A DNA stretch of 64,000 nucleotides from Spirochaetota bacterium. GTDB taxonomy: Bacteria; Spirochaetota; Spirochaetia; Treponematales; Rectinemataceae. Where the stretch lies: positions 1-64,000 of the forward strand of contig JAJUJQ010000010.1 in NCBI GenBank assembly GCA_029265255.1, written 5' to 3'. Every line of letters begins with the position of its first letter. Within the stretch, counting starts at the first letter, position 1. The position numbers and the translations under genes are program-made. This document shows positions 1 through 8,169 of this stretch, in pieces. The notes beneath the pieces are model-generated. The model searched no databases and was not told where the DNA came from. It was given only the letters and a program-made list of their open reading frames with translations.

Positions 1-401
1 AGGGGGTCGATGGAGCCATGGCCCGCGTAAAAGAGAAAGAGCGAGTCTTCCGGCTTGAGCTCGTTTACAAGGCTTTCGAACAGCCGCATGACGCGGTCTC
101 TGGTCGCCTGTTCGTTGTAGAGGGTGTAGACCCTGTCGATATAGTAGCGGCTCTCGAGCACGCCGCGGATGTGCTCGGCGTCGCGCACCGCGTTCTTGAG
201 GGGTGGCCATTCCTTGTAGCGGTCGATGGCGATGAAAACGGCGTATTGCTTACCAATTGAATCGGAGCCAACAATCGGCGCCGCGGCGACACTAAGGCCG
301 CGAGAAGTATCCTGGGCGGCGAGCGGTATTGTAGTCAGAAGGCCTAGCAAAAAAATGCATGCACAGAAGAAAGAGTGACGATTCTTTTGGAGGGTAGTCA
401 T
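1..401 (-). CDS. Caspase-family (peptidase C14-like) exported protein, N-terminal part
   Basis: The gene reads leftwards and runs off the left edge, so only the first 133 codons are visible. The start ATG at 401 is preceded by AGGAGAAGG. Residues 1-32 form a signal peptide (a few charged residues, a hydrophobic stretch, then an LAAQ-like cleavage site), so the protein is exported. From about residue 52 the sequence matches the caspase/metacaspase fold: a first strand (YAVFIAIDRY), an alignment helix after LKNAVRDAEHIRGVL, and near the edge the strand LFLFYAGHG, whose His is the expected first member of the His/Cys dyad. The catalytic Cys would lie outside the window. Exported bacterial caspase-like proteins are known but mostly uncharacterised, and the substrate cannot be guessed. 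It is transcribed divergently from the nqr operon. Confidence 0.75.
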   Translation of the reverse strand, partial: MTTLQKNRHSFFCACIFLLGLLTTIPLAAQDTSRGLSVAAAPIVGSDSIGKQYAVFIAIDRYKEWPPLKNAVRDAEHIRGVLESRYYIDRVYTLYNEQATRDRVMRLFESLVNELKPEDSLFLFYAGHGSIDP

Positions 402-567
402 ATTTAACACCTTCTCCTGAGAGAATTTATTGCTGATTCAAAAAATTATGATGCTCTTTTTCTTTTCTGTCAAATGGAAAAAATAAAATCCAGAAAATGC
501 AAGGATTATCTACCGTTGTTCTTTTCAATGCATTAGTATTAGAAAAGGAAAAAGAAAGGAGGGGCGC
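402..567. promoter_or_regulatory. AT-rich divergent promoter region (caspase-like gene / nqr operon)
   Basis: This 166-bp gap between divergent genes is clearly more AT-rich than its surroundings and has no credible ORF. It must hold the promoters of both units. I see A/T-rich hexamers such as TAGTAT at 534-539 but no convincing -35/-10 pair. The strong ribosome site AAAGGAGG at 555-562 belongs to the rightward gene. Confidence 0.5.
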
Positions 568-1593
568 GTGATCAAGTTCCTCAAACAGCCCATGATGCGC
601 AAGGTGCTCATCGCGTTGGCGCCGATCTATCTGTTTTCGTTGTGGATGTATGGCCTTCGGGTCGTAATGGCAGCCCTGGTGACCTTCGTCTGCGGCATAG
701 GGACTGAATGGCTGTTCGAGCGAAGCCGTTCCGGTAAGGTCAGCGAAGCGGTACTGGTCACCTGCGCGTTGTACGCGATTGCCTTTCCACCAAAAACGCC
801 GCTGTGGGTGCTGGCGGTCGGCATTGTGTTCGCCGTTGCAATGGCGAAAGGCGTGTATGGCGGCTTTGGCCGGAATATTTTCAATCCCGCAATCGCTGGC
901 CGCGCCTTTGTGTACATCAGCTTCGCGACCATCCTGTCGAGGTCATACTCGAGTTTCGGCAACTTTGGCAACGCTGCGACGGATGCCTTGTCGGGAGCTA
1001 CACCGCTCGCCCTGATGAGGACCGGACAGAAGGTACCTCTTCTAAACCTGCTGTTTGGGCTTAAGACTGGCGCGCTCGGGGAGGGTATGGTTGTGCTCAT
1101 CCTCCTTGCCGCGGCCTATCTCATTCTGACCAAAACAGCGAGCTGGAAGATCATGCTCTCGACCGTCGCAGGCGGGCTGCTGGCCACCCTTGTGATTCTC
1201 TTGAGCGGCGCGAAAAAAGCGCTGCCTGTAGAGAGCCTTCTGGCTGGCTCGTTTCTCTTTATGACGGTATTCATGGCAACCGATCCTGTCTCGGCACCCA
1301 AGCGCCCTCTTTCTCACTGGTTCTACGGGCTCATCATTGGCGTGACCGCGGTTGTCATCCGCACATTCTCGGCGTTCCCGGAGGGGACCAGCTTCGCGAT
1401 TCTCTTCGGTAACACTTTTGCTGGATTGATCGATACCGCGGTCGACTCGGTTCAGGCTGGTGCCAAAGAAAAAAAGGAGCGCGCTGCGGAGAACATCGCT
1501 CAGAAGGCACCCAAGGCAGGCTCACACGGTTCTGGATCGGCCCATGCGGCCCAAGGGTCGGGTTCCGGCGCGGCCCCGGGAGGTGCCCCATGA
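568..1593 (+). CDS. nqrB: Na+-translocating NADH:quinone reductase subunit B (NqrB/RnfD family)
   Basis: Multi-pass membrane subunit of the NQR/RNF family, in which electron flow from NADH drives Na+ (or H+) export. The start is GTG at 568 behind AAAGGAGG. The conserved flavinylation motif SGATP is present, so Thr145 should carry covalent FMN attached by ApbE. About nine hydrophobic segments are visible, as is the family signature GRNIFNPAIAGRAF near residue 101. The last 45 residues are a Gly/Ala/Ser/Lys-rich hydrophilic tail outside the family core. At 341 residues it is closer in length to RnfD than to a typical NqrB (about 410). I use Nqr names because the operon ends with NqrF. It overlaps nqrC by 4 nt. 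No nqrA or rnfC precedes it. Confidence 0.9.
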   Translation: MIKFLKQPMMRKVLIALAPIYLFSLWMYGLRVVMAALVTFVCGIGTEWLFERSRSGKVSEAVLVTCALYAIAFPPKTPLWVLAVGIVFAVAMAKGVYGGFGRNIFNPAIAGRAFVYISFATILSRSYSSFGNFGNAATDALSGATPLALMRTGQKVPLLNLLFGLKTGALGEGMVVLILLAAAYLILTKTASWKIMLSTVAGGLLATLVILLSGAKKALPVESLLAGSFLFMTVFMATDPVSAPKRPLSHWFYGLIIGVTAVVIRTFSAFPEGTSFAILFGNTFAGLIDTAVDSVQAGAKEKKERAAENIAQKAPKAGSHGSGSAHAAQGSGSGAAPGGAP

Positions 1594-2237
1594 AGCTGAA
1601 CAAGAATTCCATCCTATACGCGGCCCTTTTCACCTTCATCGTGTGCGTGGTGTTTGTGATGGTACTCTCTGTCGCCAACGCGCTTACCAAGGCGCAGGTT
1701 GAGGCCAACAAAAGGCTGGAAGCGAGGTTCGCGATTCTCAAGGCGTTTGGGCTTGCTGACGCGGCGACACCACCGGCCGAGGTTGATACGCGCTATACCC
1801 AGTTCGTGACTGAAATTCCTCCAGATCCGAAAGACAGCGGCCCTGCTGCGCGCGCTACAGTATACCGCGCCACCATCGATGGAGTGCCCGCGATCGGCGT
1901 CAAGCTCACCATGCCTGGTTTGTGGGGCCCTATCACCGCCGTGCTCGCGACCGACTCCGCGGGCACCGTCGTACGCGGGTTTGAAATCATCGACCAGCAG
2001 GAAACCCCCGGGCTTGGCGGGCGCATTTCGGAACCCTGGTTTAGCGCCCAGTTCAAAGGCAAGAAGGTGCTGCCAGATGGAACAATCGCGTTCGTCCAAG
2101 GCAGCGGAAAAGGCAATTTCGATCCTGAGAACGGTACCGTCGATGCCATCACGGGGGCCAGCCGTACCAGCGACTTTGTCCGGAATCTGGTCAATACGGG
2201 GCTGGCTGTCGTTCGCGCGAAAGGAGGTGCGCTGTGA
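1590..2237 (+). CDS. nqrC: NQR subunit C (NqrC/RnfG family, FMN-binding)
   Basis: One N-terminal membrane helix (about residues 8-30) anchors a periplasmic FMN-binding domain, as in NqrC/RnfG. The segment QETPGLGGRISEPWF is the recognisable family core. The expected flavinylation motif near the C-terminus reads DAITGASRTS, so the acceptor position (about residue 191) is Ser where most family members have Thr. The ATG overlaps the nqrB stop codon, implying translational coupling. Length 215 residues, normal for RnfG and somewhat short for NqrC. Electrons are thought to pass between the FMNs of NqrC and NqrB. Confidence 0.9.
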   Translation: MKLNKNSILYAALFTFIVCVVFVMVLSVANALTKAQVEANKRLEARFAILKAFGLADAATPPAEVDTRYTQFVTEIPPDPKDSGPAARATVYRATIDGVPAIGVKLTMPGLWGPITAVLATDSAGTVVRGFEIIDQQETPGLGGRISEPWFSAQFKGKKVLPDGTIAFVQGSGKGNFDPENGTVDAITGASRTSDFVRNLVNTGLAVVRAKGGAL

Positions 2238-2917
2238 GTCAGCCTTCTGCGTCTGCCAAAGTGATATGGGATGGCCTGTGGTTCAACAACCCCATTTTCG
2301 TACAGGTGCTCGGCATCTGTTCGACACTCGCCGTCACCAACAACATGCGCAACACCATCATTATGGTGCTCGGGGTGACCTTCGCGACCGCTATGGGCAG
2401 CCTCACGCTGAGCCTTCTCAAAGACCTTATTCCGCGCAAGGTGCGCATGATTGTGCAGGTCCTGGTGCTGTCGTTCTTTGTCATCATCATCGATATCGTG
2501 CTGAAGGCGTGGGCGCCTGCCGTGTCCAAGCAGCTGGGCCCCTATGTCGGGCTGATTATCACAAACTGCATACTGATGGGACGCGCAGAGGCTTTTGCCG
2601 CTTCGAACCCGCCAGGACTTGCCTTTCTCGATGGAGCGGCAAACGGACTTGGATATGGCTGGGTGCTGCTCGCGATCGCGACGATCCGGGAACTTCTTGG
2701 GTTTGGGAGTCTGCTGGGATTCAGAATTTTTGGAGAGGGTTTTGAGCCGTGGACTATCATGGTCATGGCACCAAGCGCGTTTTTCCTGGTCGCGATAGGC
2801 TTGTGGATCGCTAATATCGCCAAGTTCCGAGCGGCGGAGAAAGCGAAATCAGGCGGAATGAAGGCAGCGCCTTCGCAGGCCGCGGGGAACGCGCCGGCAC
2901 AAGGAGGCAAGGAATGA
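2234..2917 (+). CDS. nqrD: NQR subunit D (NqrD/RnfE family)
   Basis: Integral membrane subunit with six predicted helices, homologous to NqrD/RnfE. The two half-channel Cys motifs of the family are present: LGICS (Cys29) and TNCILMGRAEA (Cys112). Together with those of NqrE they ligate the intramembrane [2Fe-2S] centre. The start is GTG at 2234 inside GTGA, overlapping the nqrC stop. The C-terminal 30 residues are a Lys/Ala/Gly-rich tail beyond the usual family end, like that on NqrB. 227 residues. Confidence 0.92.
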   Translation: MSQPSASAKVIWDGLWFNNPIFVQVLGICSTLAVTNNMRNTIIMVLGVTFATAMGSLTLSLLKDLIPRKVRMIVQVLVLSFFVIIIDIVLKAWAPAVSKQLGPYVGLIITNCILMGRAEAFAASNPPGLAFLDGAANGLGYGWVLLAIATIRELLGFGSLLGFRIFGEGFEPWTIMVMAPSAFFLVAIGLWIANIAKFRAAEKAKSGGMKAAPSQAAGNAPAQGGKE

Positions 2918-3516
2918 TCGATGCGCCGAATGTAGGGTTGTTCTCTCTCTTTCTTGCCAGCATTCTGACCAGCAATGTGCTGCTTGCCAATTTCCTGGGT
3001 ACCTGTTCCTTTATTTCGATCTCCAAAGATTTCAAGAGCTCGATGGGACTTGGCATCGCCGTAACCTTGGTAATCGGCATCACCGCGGCCATATGCTGGA
3101 TGGTGTTGTACTTCATCATCAGACCGCTGCAGATCGAATATCTTTCATTCATCATTTTCATTATCGTGATCGCAGGTGTGGTCCAGATGCTCGAAATGAT
3201 CATCGATCGATTCTCGCCCGCGCTGTATATGGCGCTGGGCATCTTCTTACCGCTCATCACGGTCAACTGTGCGGTGCTCGGTGTCATCCTGTTCATGCAG
3301 ATCCGCAAGTACAATTTTCCACAGGCGGTGGTGTTCGGCTTTGGCTCAGGCGCGGGCTGGTGGCTCGCCATCATGCTGCTCGCGTCCATCCGCAAGAAGC
3401 TCGACGCGAATAATGCTATTCCCGCGGGCTTGAAGGGAACGGGCATCACCCTGATCACCATCGGTTTTATGGCCATGGCCTTTGTCGGATTTTCCGGCAT
3501 GATCTCGGTTCAGTAA
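2914..3516 (+). CDS. nqrE: NQR subunit E (NqrE/RnfA family)
   Basis: Six-helix membrane subunit paralogous to NqrD and homologous to NqrE/RnfA. Conserved Cys motifs LGTCSFIS (Cys31) and TVNCAVLG (Cys119) complete the four ligands of the membrane [2Fe-2S] cluster shared with NqrD. The start overlaps the nqrD stop in an ATGA arrangement and is preceded by AGGAGGCAAGGA. 200 residues, the usual length. Confidence 0.93.
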   Translation: MIDAPNVGLFSLFLASILTSNVLLANFLGTCSFISISKDFKSSMGLGIAVTLVIGITAAICWMVLYFIIRPLQIEYLSFIIFIIVIAGVVQMLEMIIDRFSPALYMALGIFLPLITVNCAVLGVILFMQIRKYNFPQAVVFGFGSGAGWWLAIMLLASIRKKLDANNAIPAGLKGTGITLITIGFMAMAFVGFSGMISVQ

Positions 3517-3526
3517 GGAGGCGCGC

Positions 3527-4648
3527 ATGAATCCGATACTGGTCGGCCCGCTGGCGGTTGGCGCGATTTCTACCGTGCTGGCACTCCTCATCGCCGTCCT
3601 CGACAAAGTCCTCAACAATTATGGCGAGGTCGAGATTTCAATCAATCAGGGTGAAAAAAAGCTGAAGGTCAAGGGCGGTTCGCCGCTTCTTGGTACGCTC
3701 GCGGCCGAGGGCATCTTTGTGCCGTCAGCATGCGGTGGCCGAGGAACCTGTGGCGCTTGCAAGTGCAAAGTTGTCAGCGATGTCGGCCCGCACCTGCCTA
3801 CCGAATTGCCGTACATGTCGCCCGCCGACATTAAGGAGAATGTGCGCCTTGCCTGCCAGGTGAAGGTACGTGGCAATCTCGAAATCGTGCTGCCGCGCGA
3901 GCTTTTTAGCATCAAGAAATACAAGACACGCGTCGAAAAAATACGTTCGGTGACACATGACATCAAGGAAGTGCTCTTCGCGCTCGAGTCGGGGGAAATT
4001 GAATTTCAGGCAGGACAGTATGTTCAGCTCGTTGTCCCCCCCTATGGGGAGATCAAGGAATCGGTCCAACGGGCGTACTCCATGTCGTCGGTTCCCTCGG
4101 ATCGGCATCATATTGAGCTTCTGATCCGGCTTGTACCGGGTGGCATCGCGACGACCTGGGTGCACAAATTTCTCAAAGAAGGGGACACGGTCGAGCTTGT
4201 TGGCCCCTTTGGCGAATTCCATGTGCGCGACACACCGGCCGCAATGATCTGTGTCGCGGGCGGTTCCGGCATGGCGCCCTTTAAAAGCATGTTTTATCAC
4301 CTGCACGAGACCGGAGCCTTCCCGGAAAAGGAAATCTGGTATTTCTTTGGGGCGCGCACGGGAAAGGACATGTTCTATCTGGACGAATTGCGAGCGCTTC
4401 AGGAACAATGGCCCCGCTTCCACTTCGTCGCCGCGCTCTCCGAGCCTTCTCCAGAGGAGCACTGGCAGGGCGAAACCGGGCTCATCACCGATGTCCTGGA
4501 TCGATACCTGCAGAAAACCATTCCGCGGAACGAAAAAGGATGGGAAGGCTATTTGTGCGGTTCGCCAGGCATGATCAATGCTTGTATCGCGGTGATGAAA
4601 AAGAACGGAATGACCGAAGACAAGATCTATTATGACAAATTCGCCTGA
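3527..4648 (+). CDS. nqrF: NQR subunit F, NADH dehydrogenase flavoprotein
   Basis: The electron-input subunit: one N-terminal helix (about 5-27), a plant-type ferredoxin domain (about 33-125) with [2Fe-2S] ligands Cys69, Cys75, Cys78 and Cys110, then an FAD-binding barrel with RAYSMSS and an NADH-binding domain with GGSGMAPFKSM and LCGSPGM. This layout is diagnostic of NqrF; RNF complexes use RnfB and RnfC instead. The presence of NqrF therefore assigns the operon to the NQR branch. 373 residues, slightly shorter than Vibrio NqrF. The ribosome site AAGGAGGCG precedes the ATG, 10 nt after nqrE. Confidence 0.94.
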   Translation: MNPILVGPLAVGAISTVLALLIAVLDKVLNNYGEVEISINQGEKKLKVKGGSPLLGTLAAEGIFVPSACGGRGTCGACKCKVVSDVGPHLPTELPYMSPADIKENVRLACQVKVRGNLEIVLPRELFSIKKYKTRVEKIRSVTHDIKEVLFALESGEIEFQAGQYVQLVVPPYGEIKESVQRAYSMSSVPSDRHHIELLIRLVPGGIATTWVHKFLKEGDTVELVGPFGEFHVRDTPAAMICVAGGSGMAPFKSMFYHLHETGAFPEKEIWYFFGARTGKDMFYLDELRALQEQWPRFHFVAALSEPSPEEHWQGETGLITDVLDRYLQKTIPRNEKGWEGYLCGSPGMINACIAVMKKNGMTEDKIYYDKFA

Positions 4649-4663
4649 GCCAGGGAGGATGGA

Positions 4664-5143
4664 ATGAAACAGTCACCTGCCGACAGACAGGCTTTTGAGC
4701 GCATGGTACCGGGCGCAATCACCGCCCAGGGCTTTTTGGGAAATGATGTACGGAGCCCTGATCGCATCATTGCTGAGGATGAGCAGCTCTTTCGGGATCT
4801 GGGTCTCGATTTTGGCACGGTAGCAGACCGGCTGGAAGCCCTCTCGCGCAAGGGAGAGGAAGGATTGGGCGAGCCGATAACCGTTGGGAGCCTCCTGGTG
4901 CAATCGGGCGAAGCGCGCGGAAAGCTGCCCTGCCCCTGGGGAGATGGCTTTTTTCATAAAAATGCGGTATCGGTGTCGCCCGCGGGCATCCCGCTTGAAG
5001 CCTGTGCCGAAGGAGAGGACATGCTGATCTATAGCGAGCTATCGATCCACATGCTGCGGGCACACCATTTCTGCCAGGGGAGAGGATCTCCGTTCCGGCT
5101 CGAGCCAGCGCTGCTGAAAAGGCTCTTGTTTGGCGAAGGCTAA
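4664..5143 (+). CDS. Unrecognised conserved-looking protein at the end of the nqr operon
   Basis: I do not recognise this 159-residue protein. It starts 15 nt after nqrF behind GGGAGGA and is evidently co-transcribed. It has no signal peptide or membrane helix. The N-terminal half is predicted helical and acidic (QAFERMVPGAITAQGFLG, then EDEQLFRDLGLDFGTVADRLEALS). The C-terminal half has LPCPWGDGFFHKN followed by a segment with ADMLIYSELS-like strands and HMLRAHHFCQGRGSPFRL, rich in His and Cys. Its position suggests a role in assembly or maturation of the NQR complex, or simple operon hitch-hiking. Both are inference. Codon use resembles that of its neighbours. Confidence 0.7.
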   Translation: MKQSPADRQAFERMVPGAITAQGFLGNDVRSPDRIIAEDEQLFRDLGLDFGTVADRLEALSRKGEEGLGEPITVGSLLVQSGEARGKLPCPWGDGFFHKNAVSVSPAGIPLEACAEGEDMLIYSELSIHMLRAHHFCQGRGSPFRLEPALLKRLLFGEG

Positions 5144-5146
5144 AAA

Positions 5147-5162
5147 CCGGGGAAAGCCCCGG
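5147..5162 (+). terminator. Short GC-rich hairpin after the nqr operon
   Basis: A perfect 6-bp stem CCGGGG / CCCCGG with an AAAG loop lies 4 nt past the last stop codon of the nqr operon. No run of T follows, so a simple intrinsic terminator is doubtful. It may be a 3'-end stabiliser or a weak pause site. Confidence 0.35.
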
Positions 5163-5239
5163 ACCTGTTGGATGTACCATCATTACACTCAAAAGGAATG
5201 ATGCCCAGCCATCGTGCGGCTGTGGATCAGGGAGAATTC

Positions 5240-6712
5240 ATGGAAAAGAGAACAAAGATCGTGGCCACTACCGGCCCCGCCTCCGAAAGCCCGGAGATGA
5301 TCGAATCGCTGATCAGAGAGGGCGTGGATGTCTTTCGGCTCAATTTTTCGCATAAAACTCACGAAGAAGCGGATCGAGTGCTTTCCATCATTCGAAATGC
5401 GAGAGAAGCCCTGGACAGGCCGATTGCAGTCATGGCGGATATCAAGGGTCCGGCGATACGCCTCTACGGCTATTCCGAACCCCTGCCACTCGTTCCCGGG
5501 AGCGAACTGGTCGTGCGAAGCGCGGAACAGAGCGGAACGGATGCGCATGGCAAAGCCCAGAGCGCGCCAGGTTCTTTCCATGTGCTGACCAATCTTCCTG
5601 AAATTGACCGGATCTGTGGAATCGGGCAGAAAGTCATCCTGATGGACGGATATTTCAGCGGCATGGTGGTCGGAAAGAAGCCGGGCGCCATTGTGGTCAA
5701 GATCGACAATGAAGGAGCGCTCAGGCCAAAAGCCCATCTGACATTACCAGGGATTGATTATCCCGTGCCATTTCTGTCGGAAAAGGACATTGCGGACATT
5801 ACCTGGGCGGTTCAGAATGAAATCGAGTATATCGCGCTGTCATTCGTGCGGTGCGCGACCGATATCGAGGAGGTACGCCGGCTGGTTCAGCGCATCGCGC
5901 TTGCGCAGTCCAAGGCTTCGATGATCAAACTTATCGCGAAAATCGAATCGGTCCGGGGCCTGGACAATATTGACGAAATCCTCAGAGCGGCTGACGGTAT
6001 CATGGTGGCTCGCGGCGATATGGGTGTCGAAATGCCGATAGAACACGTGCCCATCGCGCAAAAGCAGATCATCCGTAAGGGCTACCTGGCGGCAAAACCG
6101 GTCATCACCGCCACTCAGATGATGGAATCGATGATTGAGCATCCTCTTCCTACGCGCGCGGAAGTGTCGGATGTCGCCAATGCCTGCTTCGATTCGACCA
6201 GCGCGGTCATGCTCTCGGGCGAGACGGCAATGGGAAAATACCCTGTCCAGGTAGTCCGGATGATGCGTACCGTCATCGAAACGGTGGAAAAGGAATTCGA
6301 TTACGAGGATTTTCATCGTGATGTGCCACCAGAGGTGCAGAATGGCGATATTCCTGCCATCATGTCCTACAATGCGGTGTCGGTCGCCGCGCGCTGCGGT
6401 GCCCGCGCGCTTGTGGTGCTGACCGAGACCGGACACGCAGCACGACTCCTGTCGCGTCTACGTCCTCGCATGCCAATTTATGCCTTCATGACAGATCCGC
6501 GGCTTTACCACCAGATGGCGCTGAATTGGGGAGTCTGTCCCTTTCTCCATTCTGGAAGGGGGACCCGGCTCGACGCGGTGGTGGAAGAGGCGCTCTCCAT
6601 CCTGATGCGCAGGAAATTGGTGACTCATGGCGATCGCGTCGTCATCGTCGCTGGGCTGCCGCTCGCGCAGCGGGGTACCACTAACATGATCCGGGTGGAG
6701 ACGATTGAGTGA
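5240..6712 (+). CDS. pyk: Pyruvate kinase
   Basis: Converts phosphoenolpyruvate and ADP to pyruvate and ATP, the last glycolytic step. Family motifs appear in order: KRTKIVATTGPAS at the N-terminus, RLNFSH, ADIKGPAIRL, the catalytic-lysine region KLIAKIES, the metal-binding DGIMVARGDMGVEMP and the signature PTRAEVSDVANA with MLSGETAMGKYP, then a C-terminal allosteric-type domain. ATG at 5240 was chosen because GGAGA lies just upstream and the family begins at KRTKIV. An in-frame ATG at 5168 would add 24 unlike residues. 490 residues. The next gene overlaps its stop codon. Confidence 0.95.
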   Translation: MEKRTKIVATTGPASESPEMIESLIREGVDVFRLNFSHKTHEEADRVLSIIRNAREALDRPIAVMADIKGPAIRLYGYSEPLPLVPGSELVVRSAEQSGTDAHGKAQSAPGSFHVLTNLPEIDRICGIGQKVILMDGYFSGMVVGKKPGAIVVKIDNEGALRPKAHLTLPGIDYPVPFLSEKDIADITWAVQNEIEYIALSFVRCATDIEEVRRLVQRIALAQSKASMIKLIAKIESVRGLDNIDEILRAADGIMVARGDMGVEMPIEHVPIAQKQIIRKGYLAAKPVITATQMMESMIEHPLPTRAEVSDVANACFDSTSAVMLSGETAMGKYPVQVVRMMRTVIETVEKEFDYEDFHRDVPPEVQNGDIPAIMSYNAVSVAARCGARALVVLTETGHAARLLSRLRPRMPIYAFMTDPRLYHQMALNWGVCPFLHSGRGTRLDAVVEEALSILMRRKLVTHGDRVVIVAGLPLAQRGTTNMIRVETIE

Positions 6713-7563
6713 ACGGAGACATTGCCAGCCCTCTCGATCCAGGCATCCTCTCGAAATTGAAGGAAAAGGATCTGGCACGACTGGGGCTCATGGTGCTTGA
6801 AGGGCGTCTCGTCATTGAAAAGGCGCTCGAGGCGGGAGTAGCGCCACGCCTGGTGGTGTGCACAGAGGGAGAGCGGGAGCTGTGGGAAAGGAAGCGAGAC
6901 GCGCAGGAGAGCGGCCGGCCGCGGGAGTGGCCTCTTCATGTGCTTCCTCATGACGAACTATGCCGGCTGGTGGATTTCAAGTTTCATCGAGGTGCGTTAG
7001 CCGTGGCGGACATGCCGGCTCTTCCGGAATTCGATGGCTACGTCACGCGGGTCAGGGACAGGACTGGGCAAACAGGGCCAAACCAGCGTTTCTTTCTGTG
7101 CCTCTGGGAAGTGACCGATCCGTCGAATCTTGGAGCGCTCATTCGGGTTGCCGCCGGGTTGGGGGCCGATGGGATTCTGCTGGGACCTGGATGCGCTAAT
7201 CCTTTCTATCGAAAAGCGTTGCGTGCCTGCATGGGGACGGTATTCAGCCTGCCTGTGTGGACGCTGCGCAGCGAGGGGCTTGCCAGATGCCGCGAAACCG
7301 GGGCGTTCATCGTTGGAGCGGCGTTGACCGAGCGAGCGGTCTCGATCGATGAGCTGGATACATCGTTGAATACCGCTGACAGGCGCGCTGGCCCTATTAT
7401 TCTTGTGCTGGGAAACGAGGGCTATGGTTTGCCATCGGAAATTCTCTCGCAGTGTTCATGCGAGGTATGCATCCCCATGGCCCACAGGGTCGATTCGCTC
7501 AATGTGGCGGTCGCGGGCGGGATTCTCATGCATACGCTCATGCGTTTTCTGCACGCGGCATGA
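6709..7563 (+). CDS. SpoU/TrmH-family RNA 2'-O-methyltransferase
   Basis: SPOUT-class SAM-dependent methyltransferase acting on a ribose 2'-OH in rRNA or tRNA. The three SpoU motifs are clear: motif 1 VTDPSNLGALIRVAAGLGAD, motif 2 LVLGNEGYGLPSEI and motif 3 IPMAHRVDSLNVAVAGGI. An N-terminal substrate-binding domain of about 110 residues (LMVLEGRLVIEKALEAG) resembles that of RlmB/TsnR-type enzymes. Start GTG at 6709 overlaps the pyk stop (GTGA). The target nucleotide cannot be assigned from sequence. 284 residues. Confidence 0.88.
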   Translation: MNGDIASPLDPGILSKLKEKDLARLGLMVLEGRLVIEKALEAGVAPRLVVCTEGERELWERKRDAQESGRPREWPLHVLPHDELCRLVDFKFHRGALAVADMPALPEFDGYVTRVRDRTGQTGPNQRFFLCLWEVTDPSNLGALIRVAAGLGADGILLGPGCANPFYRKALRACMGTVFSLPVWTLRSEGLARCRETGAFIVGAALTERAVSIDELDTSLNTADRRAGPIILVLGNEGYGLPSEILSQCSCEVCIPMAHRVDSLNVAVAGGILMHTLMRFLHAA

Positions 7564-8141
7564 TGCAGCCAGGTCAGGACCAGCTTGCGTTCCCTCCTTG
7601 CTTCCCCCACAATTACTCCATGTGCAGAGGAATTTCTTTTGAATCGTTCACCAGAGAGCAGGATCGTGAATATCTCCGCCGCGCCATCTCCCTCGCGGAA
7701 TCCGCGGTGATGCATGGGAATACACCTTTTGGCGCTATTCTTGTCGGGCCAGACGGCAGCATCCTTCTGGAACAGGAAAATATCGAGCGAACATGTCAGG
7801 ATTGTACCGCTCATGCCGAAACCGCGCTCGTGAGGAGGGCTTCAGCCCGGTTCAGCAAGGAATTCCTTGCTGGCTGCAGTCTTTATACCTCGGTTGAGCC
7901 ATGCGCGATGTGCGCGGGAGCCATCTACTGGTCGGGGATCGGTCGTGTTGTGTATGGCCTGGCTGAGCGGCGTCTTCTTGAACTGACCGGCAGCGATCCC
8001 CGCAATCCTACTATGGATCTGCCATGCTGCGAAGTGTTCGCGCATGGGCAGCGTGCCGTGGTGGTGGAAGGGCCGTTTCCCGAACTGCAGTCTGAACTTG
8101 AAGCGGTTCATGCGCGGTATTGGGGCGGGGCGGCCAGCTGA
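7560..8141 (+). CDS. Nucleoside/base deaminase, cytidine-deaminase superfamily
   Basis: Zinc-dependent deaminase with the catalytic motif AHAE and the zinc motif EPCAMCAGAI. The C-terminal segment NPTMDLPCCEVFAHGQR is typical of the free nucleoside/guanine-deaminase-like subgroup and not of tRNA adenosine deaminase TadA, although database entries often say TadA. I chose ATG 7560 because it overlaps the preceding stop in an ATGA junction. ATG 7620 is an alternative 20 residues downstream. Neither has a good ribosome site. 193 residues from 7560. Confidence 0.8.
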   Translation: MMQPGQDQLAFPPCFPHNYSMCRGISFESFTREQDREYLRRAISLAESAVMHGNTPFGAILVGPDGSILLEQENIERTCQDCTAHAETALVRRASARFSKEFLAGCSLYTSVEPCAMCAGAIYWSGIGRVVYGLAERRLLELTGSDPRNPTMDLPCCEVFAHGQRAVVVEGPFPELQSELEAVHARYWGGAAS

Positions 8142-8169
8142 TTAGCGCTGGTGATTTAGAGAGGTAACC

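Noticed and set aside
1..401. Caspase-based anti-phage defence system
   Set aside because: The protein has a signal peptide and the visible neighbour is a housekeeping operon. No gasdermin, TPR or reverse-transcriptase-type partner is seen, so a defence call is unsupported.
7560..8141. tRNA adenosine deaminase (TadA)
   Set aside because: The C-terminal NPTMDLPCCEVFAHGQR region fits the nucleoside/guanine-deaminase-like subgroup, so a tRNA role is not supported.
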